A stretch of 8,778 nt of DNA from positions 1 through 8,778 of the forward strand of contig DMDI01000230.1 of the NCBI GenBank assembly GCA_003445555.1. The letters are read 5' to 3'. The position numbers were made by a program, and so were the translations under genes. Of this stretch, positions 1 through 5,351 are shown in pieces (the stretch's first letter is position 1; every line of letters starts with the position of its first letter). The notes under the pieces were generated by a model, which saw only the letters and a list, made by a program, of their open reading frames with translations, did no database searches and was not told the origin of the DNA. This DNA is from Desulfotomaculum sp. GTDB taxonomy: Bacteria > Bacillota > Desulfotomaculia > Desulfotomaculales > Nap2-2B.

Positions 1-216
1 AAAGATGTGGTTACCAAAGTTTCTATGGCTAAATACTGGATTTCTGAGATGGTTAACCATATAGCTTATCACGGATTACAAATTCACGGCGGTTACGGTT
101 ACATGGAGGAATATCCCATTGCCAGGTTTTTCCGTGACGTAAGGTCCCTGACTATTGTGGCCGGTACAACGGAAGTAATGAAACTGATTGTGGGGCGTAA
201 TCTTTTAAAGGAATAG
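1..216 (+). CDS. Acyl-CoA dehydrogenase, C-terminal fragment (5' end outside window)
   Basis: The reading frame is open from the first base and ends at TAG 214-216, leaving 71 residues of a protein that would normally be about 380. The fragment is the C-terminal helical domain of an FAD-dependent acyl-CoA dehydrogenase, recognised by QIHGGYGYMEEYP, then RFFRDVRSLTIVAGTTEVMK and a final GRNLLKE. The GTG at 7 is an internal valine, not a start. In short- and medium-chain enzymes the catalytic base is the Glu of a YEGT motif; here that position is Ala (VAGT). This is usual for family members of the long-chain/isovaleryl type, whose base lies on an earlier helix that is not visible here. The gene converges on the leftward cluster and is separated from it by a hairpin, so it belongs to another transcript, though its role (alpha,beta-desaturation of an acyl-CoA) would fit the same pathway. 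The family is certain; the substrate cannot be told. Confidence 0.93.
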   Translation, partial: KDVVTKVSMAKYWISEMVNHIAYHGLQIHGGYGYMEEYPIARFFRDVRSLTIVAGTTEVMKLIVGRNLLKE

Positions 217-377
217 TATGTGAATTAGAAACTTTTTTCATAATAATTTTTCATAGGACACCGTTTGAGATCAACTTCCCCGCAGGCGGGTCACCCAGCT
301 TTATATAAATAAACTTGAGATAATCTGCGGTAAAGTTGCATTTTCGGCAGTTCAGTTCCATTTTATAATTGTCTCTT
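217..377. other. Short noncoding gap after the acyl-CoA dehydrogenase
   Basis: No coding frame, promoter or RNA gene is supportable here. The only structure seen is a tiny GC-rich inverted repeat, CCCG-cagg-CGGG, near 279-290. It has no T-run and is too short to call a terminator. Confidence 0.5.
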
Positions 378-413
378 ACTAAAATACCCTGGTGTAAGCC
401 AGGGTATTTTAGT
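378..413. terminator. Bidirectional intrinsic terminator between convergent genes
   Basis: A perfect 15-bp stem is formed by 378-392 and 399-413 around a 6-nt loop (TGTAAG). The core is TACCCTGG/CCAGGGTA. The outer part of the stem is A-rich on the left and T-rich on the right, so both strands end in a U-rich 3' arm (TATTTTAGT). It sits between the acyl-CoA dehydrogenase stop (216) and the stop of the leftward PNPOx-like gene (441), where a shared terminator is expected. It probably ends both transcripts. Confidence 0.85.
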
Positions 414-440
414 TTATCTTATAAAGCTAACGGGTTCTCT

Positions 441-857
441 TTAAGCAATTTTTTCTCCGGCAATGGGTAAAGATAGGGCGTACGCCTCCGTCACCTTAAT
501 GATTCCAACGGCTTGGGGAGTAAGAGATAATCCCATACTTTTTAATTGTTCAACGACCGGTATGGTAACCTGGTCGTAAATATCTCCGGCGGTTTCCCAC
601 TTCAAAAATCTCCCCTTAACCTGGTAGCCTTCTAAAGGCGGTTGAAAAATTACTATGGCCGCCTGCCGGGTTGTTTCAATGTTTCGTTTTGTTTTTCCCG
701 CAAAAAAACAAGCGTAAGCCAATGTTTCCTCATCCACTACTTTTATGGAACCAATGGGGACCATATTTATACTCTTTTGTTTATCGGCGGTAGCCAGCAT
801 TTTTACGCTTTGCGGGTCTTCTATAGCGGCAATAACATCTTCAGATAACTGGGCCAT
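441..857 (-). CDS. PNPOx-like FMN-binding split-barrel protein, distal paralogue
   Basis: This 138-residue protein has the length and pattern of small pyridoxamine-5'-phosphate-oxidase-like split-barrel proteins: an N-terminal helix, LATADKQKSINMVPIGS as first strands, DEETLAYA, then GKTKRN at the FMN-phosphate-binding position typical of the fold, and GYQVKG. It starts at ATG 857-855, preceded by an AAGGGGGA ribosome binding site (863-870). It is the last gene of the leftward cluster, 27 nt after its paralogue, with which it shares DEET-(L/I)-A, GKTK-x-N, YQ-x-K and a C-terminal KIA. No signal peptide or membrane segment is seen, so it should be cytoplasmic. The family includes flavin reductases, heme- or F420-binding proteins and many members of unknown role; the actual reaction cannot be read from the sequence. 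Association with the upstream glycyl radical enzyme is by context only. Confidence 0.82.
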   Translation of the reverse strand: MAQLSEDVIAAIEDPQSVKMLATADKQKSINMVPIGSIKVVDEETLAYACFFAGKTKRNIETTRQAAIVIFQPPLEGYQVKGRFLKWETAGDIYDQVTIPVVEQLKSMGLSLTPQAVGIIKVTEAYALSLPIAGEKIA

Positions 858-884
858 AATATTCCCCCTTAAACATTTATTTTT

Positions 885-1286
885 TTAAGCTATTTTTACT
901 CCCGGGTTATTTAAGCTGGCTGAATATATTTCTTCCACTTTGCCAATGCCTACTGCTCTTATCTGCATTTTTATTTTGCTCCAAACAGCTTCGTTAAACT
1001 GCTCGGCTAAAGGGCCGGTTTCTTGAAATTCTTGAAAGGCGCATTTTAACTGGTAGCTTTGCATTTGAGGAGTAAAGACCGTGACCGTAAAGTTTTTTGT
1101 TTGGAGTAAATTATCTTTTGTTTTGCCTAGTTTAAGGTCGCCAAAAGCAATGGTTTCTTCGTCTAAAGCAGTTAGGGTTCCTACTACCACCGCATTTAGT
1201 ACCCCTGCTGGATTAATGGTAGCTAAGCACTTTAAAACCCCTTCGTTTGCTACGGCGTCAAGTACTTCCTTGGGCATTTTGGCCAT
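885..1286 (-). CDS. PNPOx-like FMN-binding split-barrel protein, proximal paralogue
   Basis: This 133-residue cytoplasmic protein starts at ATG 1286-1284 with a good AAGGAGAG ribosome binding site about 6 nt upstream. The landmarks of a small split-barrel flavoprotein are visible: LATINPAGVLNAVVVGT near residues 21-37, DEETIAFGD near 42-50, GKTKDN near 54-59 and SYQLKC near 77-82. It follows the four-Cys protein by 23 nt and precedes its paralogue by 27 nt, so the three are almost certainly co-transcribed with the glycyl radical enzyme. The two split-barrel proteins align end to end without large gaps and clearly arose by tandem duplication, but are now well diverged; they could form a heterodimer, since the family is dimeric with FMN at the interface. 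A role in electron supply or in oxygen protection of the radical enzyme is speculation. Confidence 0.82.
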   Translation of the reverse strand: MAKMPKEVLDAVANEGVLKCLATINPAGVLNAVVVGTLTALDEETIAFGDLKLGKTKDNLLQTKNFTVTVFTPQMQSYQLKCAFQEFQETGPLAEQFNEAVWSKIKMQIRAVGIGKVEEIYSASLNNPGVKIA

Positions 1287-1309
1287 CTTCAGCTCTCCTT
1301 TAAAATAAA

Positions 1310-1546
1310 TTATTTTTCGTCAAAACCTCTGGCTACCCGTACGTACTGGTTATCGGCCATATGCTCACTAACGTTAGTCCGGATCCGGTCCAGCTCTTTA
1401 AATTCAGGACATTTTTCCGCACTCAGGTATAGAGTAACTTCCTTGCCAATGCCGTCGTCATCTAAAAAGGCGTTACAGTAGCCCCCGTCTTGGGCCGCGT
1501 TAGCGGAACTGATAATAAAATGCACACATTCTCCGCATCTTTTCAT
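1310..1546 (-). CDS. Small four-cysteine protein, probable [4Fe-4S] small subunit of the glycyl radical enzyme
   Basis: This 78-residue protein starts MKRCGECVHF and has four cysteines at 4, 7, 24 and 46 (CxxC, then YCNAF, then KCPEF). This is the spacing style of the small subunits of benzylsuccinate-type synthases (BssB/BssC), which each bind one Fe-S cluster and stabilise or gate the large subunit. I place the start at ATG 1546-1544 because GAAAGGAGT (1556-1564) sits 9 nt upstream. A longer frame opening with TTG at 1570 would bury that ribosome binding site in its own coding sequence. It lies directly after the glycyl radical enzyme, separated by a strong hairpin, and before the two split-barrel genes. 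After the cysteine domain there is a charged C-terminal tail (residues about 53-78) that the classical small subunits lack or have shorter. A rubredoxin-like or zinc-ribbon protein is the main alternative, but the context favours the Fe-S subunit. Confidence 0.75.
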   Translation of the reverse strand: MKRCGECVHFIISSANAAQDGGYCNAFLDDDGIGKEVTLYLSAEKCPEFKELDRIRTNVSEHMADNQYVRVARGFDEK

Positions 1547-1555
1547 TTGAACAAT

Positions 1556-1564
1556 ACTCCTTTC
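1556..1564 (-). promoter_or_regulatory. Ribosome binding site that fixes the start of the four-Cys protein
   Basis: GAAAGGAGT on the minus strand lies 9 nt before ATG 1546-1544. No comparable site precedes the alternative TTG start at 1570, so the shorter 78-residue product is preferred. Confidence 0.8.
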
Positions 1565-1586
1565 TTCCAAAGTGGTTTGTTGGTTT

Positions 1587-1626
1587 AAGGAGAGGTACCT
1601 TTATATGTTTAAAGGTACCTCTCCTT
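1587..1626 (-). repeat. Intercistronic 17-bp perfect hairpin between the large and small subunit genes
   Basis: Arms 1587-1603 and 1610-1626 are perfect reverse complements (core AGGAGAGGTACCTTT) around a 6-nt loop. In the transcript it falls 12 nt after the glycyl radical enzyme stop (1638) and about 40 nt before the next start. On the coding strand it is followed by AAACCAACAAACC, not a U-run, so it does not look like a full intrinsic terminator in that direction. The T-rich side faces the other strand, where there is no gene to stop. It more likely protects the 3' end of the upstream mRNA segment, marks a processing site, or attenuates partially, giving unequal amounts of the large and small proteins. 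Confidence 0.8.
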
Positions 1627-1637
1627 TTATTTAATTG

Positions 1638-4148
1638 TTAGAGCGTTTGAACGGTACGGGCAATAATCGTATCTTGGGTCTTTTTGTTTAATTCTACAAA
1701 GTGAGCACTGTAACCGGCTACCCGGACGACTAGCTCATTGTATTTTTCCGGTTCTTTTTGGGCGGCGTACAAGGTTTCATTGTCAATCATGTTAAACTGA
1801 ACGTGGTTAATGCCTAAGTCCGCCCAGGTTTTAATATAATTTAACCATAACTCAAACCCTTTGTCTCCAACTAATTGAGAAGGATTGAGACGCTGATTTA
1901 ACAGGGAGGCCCTGAACATAGTGGTGTGATCCAGCTTGGACACTGACCTTAAAACGGCCGTAGGTCCTTTTTTGTCTAAGCCAGCCCCGGGTGAGCAGCC
2001 TCCGTCATACATTGTGTCGCCTAACCTTCTGCCGTTTGGTAAGGCCCCAATTCTCGTTCCTCCGACTACGTATCCGGAAATGTTTTGCGGCAGAATAGAC
2101 CAGGGGGTGCCGCTCCATTCAACAGCCGGCCGGCAGGCCTGGTCAATAAAGTCACGGTGCCAGCGTACCACCAGTTCATCCACGTAATCATCGTCGTTGC
2201 CCCACTTGGGAGCCCGGACAAAGTCCATGCGCATTTCTTCGCGGCCCTCCCAGCTTGTCTTTAAGGCTTCAATAAGTTCCGTCATGGTATACTTCTTTTC
2301 CTCAAAGACCAGCTTTTTCGCGGCGGCTAGACCATCCTGCATATCCATCCAGCAAAAGTAAGAAAACCAGGCGTTTCCTCTTTCCTTAGCTTTACCTGAA
2401 TTTTCACCGGTTTCTACGCACCGCTCAAAAGTAGCCGAGCAAAAAGGTTTGCCAAACTCGTTCATCTCCACCTTACGGCAAATATGTCTTACCCGGGCGG
2501 TTTCCCACATGGTGTATTTCATCTGGGCCAGAGTAGCCTGGTAAAGCTCTTCGAAGGCAGTAAATTTGCTGGCGTCCCCGGTCTTAGGGCCGGCCTGCAT
2601 TTTACTTACCGGGTCCCAGCCATTATTTAACGCCAGCTCCATGGCTTTGGAACACAAAGTCATGGCGTTGGCGTAGCGGATAGGCTGGGCGCCGTACTTA
2701 GTTGTAGGACAGGGAGACATACATGCCTGGTGGACCCAGGTACGGGCCTCCTCAATGGGGTGCTTGGACCAGTTAACAATATTAGTAATTAACACTGGGT
2801 CGTTACGCATGGATGGATAACCTAAACCGTGCCGGATACATTCGAATACCTGGCGCAGGGTTTGAACCCGGGCCTTAGGATGGTAACGGAAGCCATAAGT
2901 TGGGTCGGCTACCCGGACCAGGCGGGCGGCTTCTAAAATGGCGTCGGTTAAATCGTTACAGGCGTCTGAACCATCTTCCGGCTTTACCCCTCCAATGGTC
3001 CAGACCCATGGTCCAGAACTGCCCTGCATAAGTTCACGCTGGTTTCGTCCAAGACTCCTTGTTGTTTCGTAAGCCCGGATTAACCATTCGCACACGTAGT
3101 CAAGAGCATCCTCTTGGACGATATTTTTTTCATCGGTAACATCCTTTTTGTAGTAAGGGTAATACCAGTAATCGGGTCTGGCCGGCCAGGCCGTGTAAGG
3201 CATTTCGTACTGCCTTAAATGATGGAAAAGCATATCAAATTGAATGGCTTCCCAGAGATGCTCGGGCGGTTCAGCCGGTATTTTGGCGCAAGTTTGAGCA
3301 ATCCGAAGCAGTTCCTCTTTTCTTTGGGGGTCGGTTTCAAAGTTTTCAGCGATAATTCTGGCCAGGCGACTGTACCGTTTAGCCCACTTAATGCCGGCCT
3401 CCAGGGTAATTTTCATGGCTTGCCAATTGTCCATTTTATCCATCCAGGGGAGCTGTTCAGGGGCGTTAGGCACATCCTCATGGAGTTTTTGGTGGGCCAG
3501 GGCCAGGTTTTCGTTAATTTGTTTAATAATGGCGTTATAGCCTTTTAAAATCCAATCATATTGAGGGGTGGGGTTTTCATTAACGCTGTTATGAGCATTA
3601 CCGGTATGGGTAATAGCCAGTGCCGCGTTCATTTTTTCCCGGCGGGTCATATACCTTTCGCATTTAGTTTCAAAGGTACGGGGCTTCCACCAGTCAATAG
3701 CTTTTTTTACTTCTTCCCGGCTCATGTTGCGCGGGTCATCAATTAAACCTGTGCGGTCATTAAAGGTATCCTCATTTAAGCTGTAGGACATAATTGGCGT
3801 CCATTCGATCATATGGGGGGCTGACCCCAGATAGCCAACAATACGGGAGTGGTCAATAATGAAAACGGGCACCTTTTCCAAAAATTCGGCGTAGGCTCTG
3901 GCCCGCGTTAAAATAAAGGGTTCCGTAGCCGCCAGGGGACGTTGAAATACATCCGTGAAAACTTGCAGCATTAAGGTATCCCATTTAATCCCGGGCTGGT
4001 AAACAGCCCCTTTGGTAGCTTTTGGCCAGCACGCTTTCCTTAAATAATCAATCCGTGATGTACGAGCCCTTTCGGCCCACCACCAATATTCTCTTTTTTC
4101 TAAGTGCTCCTGTTTAGCCTTCTCTTTTTCCTCAACCGCCGTAGGCAT
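1638..4148 (-). CDS. Glycyl radical enzyme of the X-succinate synthase (fumarate-adding) type, catalytic subunit
   Basis: This complete 836-residue enzyme starts at ATG 4148-4146, with AAGGAGG 8 nt upstream. The glycyl radical loop near the C-terminus reads VRVAGYSAHF with Gly812 as radical carrier. The thiyl cysteine is in the finger loop HQACMSPCPTTK; I assign Cys476, with Cys480 close by. The Glu two residues after the Cys in dehydratase/decarboxylase members (GCVE) is absent (CMS), and the Cys-Cys pair of pyruvate formate-lyase is also absent. In benzylsuccinate synthase BssA the key residues are, as I recall, C493, R508 (fumarate carboxylate) and G829. Here C476, R491 and G812 give identical spacings of 15 and 336, and the length (BssA about 860) and the WWWAERARTSR-type N-terminus also fit. 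The expected reaction is radical addition of a substrate C-H across fumarate. The residue before the catalytic Cys is Ala475 (Leu492 in BssA), so toluene is not an obvious substrate. Alkylsuccinate or arylalkylsuccinate synthase is the best family guess. It needs a radical-SAM activase, which is not in this window. Confidence 0.88.
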   Translation of the reverse strand: MPTAVEEKEKAKQEHLEKREYWWWAERARTSRIDYLRKACWPKATKGAVYQPGIKWDTLMLQVFTDVFQRPLAATEPFILTRARAYAEFLEKVPVFIIDHSRIVGYLGSAPHMIEWTPIMSYSLNEDTFNDRTGLIDDPRNMSREEVKKAIDWWKPRTFETKCERYMTRREKMNAALAITHTGNAHNSVNENPTPQYDWILKGYNAIIKQINENLALAHQKLHEDVPNAPEQLPWMDKMDNWQAMKITLEAGIKWAKRYSRLARIIAENFETDPQRKEELLRIAQTCAKIPAEPPEHLWEAIQFDMLFHHLRQYEMPYTAWPARPDYWYYPYYKKDVTDEKNIVQEDALDYVCEWLIRAYETTRSLGRNQRELMQGSSGPWVWTIGGVKPEDGSDACNDLTDAILEAARLVRVADPTYGFRYHPKARVQTLRQVFECIRHGLGYPSMRNDPVLITNIVNWSKHPIEEARTWVHQACMSPCPTTKYGAQPIRYANAMTLCSKAMELALNNGWDPVSKMQAGPKTGDASKFTAFEELYQATLAQMKYTMWETARVRHICRKVEMNEFGKPFCSATFERCVETGENSGKAKERGNAWFSYFCWMDMQDGLAAAKKLVFEEKKYTMTELIEALKTSWEGREEMRMDFVRAPKWGNDDDYVDELVVRWHRDFIDQACRPAVEWSGTPWSILPQNISGYVVGGTRIGALPNGRRLGDTMYDGGCSPGAGLDKKGPTAVLRSVSKLDHTTMFRASLLNQRLNPSQLVGDKGFELWLNYIKTWADLGINHVQFNMIDNETLYAAQKEPEKYNELVVRVAGYSAHFVELNKKTQDTIIARTVQTL

Positions 4149-4156
4149 TTTTTTAA

Positions 4157-4163
4157 CCTCCTT
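4157..4163 (-). promoter_or_regulatory. Ribosome binding site of the glycyl radical enzyme gene
   Basis: AAGGAGG on the minus strand lies 8 nt before ATG 4148-4146. Its first bases are part of the short palindrome CTTAAA-A-TTTAAG (4161-4173), which could weakly compete with ribosome binding. Confidence 0.88.
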
Positions 4164-4308
4164 AAAATTTAAGATTTTAGTTAACCTTTTAATTAACTTA
4201 TTATCAAATTACCTGTTTTCAACTTTTTGAACCAACCATCAGCCCATGCTTCTTACCCGTCCCACCTCATTTCTGGTAAAGCTTTAAGTTAAGTCAGGCT
4301 TAAATTTT

Positions 4309-4320
4309 ATCACCTCCTTT
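4309..4320 (-). promoter_or_regulatory. Orphan full-length Shine-Dalgarno sequence in the leader
   Basis: AAAGGAGGTGAT on the minus strand is a 12-of-12 complement of the 16S rRNA 3' tail, but no ATG, GTG or TTG follows at a usable distance (next bases AAAATTTAAGCC). It lies about 160 nt upstream of the real start of the glycyl radical enzyme. It may be a ribosome standby or regulatory site, or a relic of a lost small gene. Confidence 0.55.
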
Positions 4321-4386
4321 TTTCAAAACATACTATAATTTATAGAAACTTTAAAAACTTATTTATATTAATACCCTTTTGCTTAC

Positions 4387-4400
4387 TAATTTTAAAATTA
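4387..4400. repeat. Palindrome overlapping the P2 -10 box (possible operator)
   Basis: TAATTTTAAAATTA is a perfect 14-nt palindrome. With a small internal mismatch the symmetry extends to GCT (4381-4383) and AGC (4401-4403). A dimeric regulator bound here would block P2. AT-rich DNA makes chance palindromes common, so this is only a candidate. Confidence 0.45.
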
Positions 4401-4417
4401 AGCCTTCTTTCTGTCAA
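4389..4417 (-). promoter_or_regulatory. Promoter P2 for the glycyl radical enzyme operon
   Basis: The -35 box TTGACA (4412-4417, 6/6) and -10 box TAAAAT (4389-4394, 5/6) on the minus strand are separated by exactly 17 nt, a near-consensus sigma-A promoter. The -10 box lies inside the perfect 14-nt palindrome TAATTTTAAAATTA (4387-4400), a possible operator. Confidence 0.75.
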
Positions 4418-4489
4418 TACTATTAAAATATTTTCTCAAAATTAACTTAGATGAATTTTCTGATATTTCGCTAAACTTTGAACAACACT

Positions 4490-4518
4490 AGTTTAACCCA
4501 TCATTCCAAGCTTGTCAA
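4490..4518 (-). promoter_or_regulatory. Promoter P1 for the glycyl radical enzyme operon
   Basis: The -35 box TTGACA (4513-4518, 6/6) and -10 box TAAACT (4490-4495, 4/6) are spaced by 17 nt on the minus strand. The A/T tract immediately upstream (4519-4563) resembles an UP element. P1 lies 101 nt upstream of P2. Confidence 0.65.
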
Positions 4519-4522
4519 TACA

Positions 4523-4553
4523 TTTTTTTAAATAATTTTTTTTAAATAATTTT
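4523..4553. repeat. A/T-rich direct repeat upstream of P1
   Basis: The 17-nt string TTTTTTTAAATAATTTT occurs at 4523-4539 and again at 4537-4553, with a 14-nt period. It lies between the crotonase stop and the P1 -35 box. It may serve as an UP-element or bent DNA, and gives no sign of being a terminator stem. Confidence 0.55.
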
Positions 4554-4563
4554 AATTTTTTAA

Positions 4564-5349
4564 TTATTCCCCTTTAAAAATCGGCTTTCGTTTTTCCAAA
4601 AAGGCTTTTTGGCCTTCTCCGGCATCACGGCTAAAATTAATTTGAGCTATAATTTTTTCTAATTCAACTTTAGTACCTTCATCAGGCTTAGTTAAATAAC
4701 TTAGCTTCTTAAGCATTTTTTTTGTGCCCCGCATAGCCAAAGGAGAATTTTCTTCCGCTAATTCACGAGCCAGTTCATAGACCGCCCGGGGAAGCTTTGC
4801 GGCCGGCAGTACCTGATTGACTAAACCAATTTCTTTGGCTCTATGAGCCTTAATGCAACTCCCGCTTAAGAGAATCTCTTGAGTTGCCCTAAGTCCCACC
4901 AAATTTAGCAAGCGTTGCGCCGCCTCGTAATAATATATCCGGCCTATTTTAACCAGATTAGCCGCAAAAAAAGCGCTATCCGCCGCCAGGCAAAAATCGC
5001 TGCATACCACCAAATCCAAACCGGCCCCAATTGCGTAACCATAAACCATCGCAATAACAGGCAAATTACAATTATTTAAGCTTTCCAAACAGTACGTCAG
5101 TGCTTTTACCGGCGGGCCCGCTCCGGTGCTTACCGGTGGAACTTCTACCCCGGCGCAAAAGGAACTTTCCCCCGCTCCCCTTAAAACGATTACCCGTAAT
5201 TTTTTTTGGGCTTCAAGCTGCTGTAAAATATCACCTATAAGCAAAAGGGTGCTTTCATTTAAAGAATTCCTTTTGGGCGGGCGGTTTATGGTAAGGGTGA
5301 AAACAAACCCTTCTTCTTCTTTAATAATCTCTTCTTTATTAATTCCCAT
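4564..5349 (-). CDS. Atypical crotonase-family protein lacking the hydratase glutamates
   Basis: This complete 261-residue enoyl-CoA hydratase/isomerase-fold protein starts at ATG 5349-5347, 2 nt after the stop of the previous crotonase gene; AAAGGA inside that gene's end serves as ribosome binding site, so translation is probably coupled. Fold landmarks are INRPPKRNSLN (21-31), the oxyanion-hole segment SFCAG (63-67), GYAIGAGLDL (104-113) and a C-terminal FLEKRKPIFKG. The two catalytic Glu of rat hydratase (E144, E164) align with Asp112 and Leu132. The usual IPGAGGTQRL loop is replaced by IYYYEAAQRL (138-147). It is therefore unlikely to be a standard hydratase. A Tyr three residues after the conserved Gly136 falls where methylmalonyl-CoA decarboxylase YgfG has Tyr140, so decarboxylation of a malonyl-type CoA ester is one possibility; isomerase or hydrolase activity are others. 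The family is certain; the reaction is unknown. Confidence 0.85.
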   Translation of the reverse strand: MGINKEEIIKEEEGFVFTLTINRPPKRNSLNESTLLLIGDILQQLEAQKKLRVIVLRGAGESSFCAGVEVPPVSTGAGPPVKALTYCLESLNNCNLPVIAMVYGYAIGAGLDLVVCSDFCLAADSAFFAANLVKIGRIYYYEAAQRLLNLVGLRATQEILLSGSCIKAHRAKEIGLVNQVLPAAKLPRAVYELARELAEENSPLAMRGTKKMLKKLSYLTKPDEGTKVELEKIIAQINFSRDAGEGQKAFLEKRKPIFKGE

Positions 5350-5351
5350 AT

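Larger units (their letters stand above)
4149..4563 (-). promoter_or_regulatory. AT-rich control region and long 5' leader of the glycyl radical enzyme operon
   Basis: These 415 nt hold no convincing coding frame; the longest minus-strand ATG frames are only a few codons long. Contents, in the direction of transcription: an A/T-rich repeat, promoter P1, promoter P2 with a palindrome over its -10 box, an orphan full-length Shine-Dalgarno sequence (4309-4320), several short inverted repeats of the TTAA/CTTAAA type, and the ribosome binding site. From P1 the leader would be about 335 nt and from P2 about 235 nt, long enough for post-transcriptional control. I did not recognise a known riboswitch or T-box. 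No GC-rich terminator follows the crotonase stop at 4564, so read-through from the upstream genes is possible. Confidence 0.7.

Noticed and set aside
279..290. GC-rich mini-hairpin after the acyl-CoA dehydrogenase
   Set aside because: The stem is only 4 bp with no T-tract; the 15-bp hairpin downstream is a far better terminator.
1547..1570. Upstream TTG start giving an 86-residue four-Cys protein
   Set aside because: The Shine-Dalgarno sequence for ATG 1546 would lie inside that extension, and no site precedes the TTG.
1587..1626. The intercistronic hairpin as a classical terminator
   Set aside because: In the sense (minus) direction it is followed by AAACCAAC rather than a T-run, and the genes downstream have no visible promoter of their own.
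3219..3548. 109-codon plus-strand reading frame
   Set aside because: It lies antisense and wholly inside the well-supported glycyl radical enzyme gene and shows no recognisable domain.
1638..4148. Pyruvate formate-lyase as identity of the glycyl radical enzyme
   Set aside because: The adjacent Cys-Cys pair is absent; CMSP and the Arg at +15 fit X-succinate synthases instead.
4321..4380. A third promoter around TATAAATTATAG on the minus strand
   Set aside because: A TATAAA-like -10 is present but no acceptable -35 lies at 16-18 nt; such boxes are common by chance in this AT-rich DNA.
4149..4483. Riboswitch or T-box in the long leader
   Set aside because: No conserved core I can recognise, no anti-terminator/terminator pair and no GC-rich stem; only AT-rich short inverted repeats.
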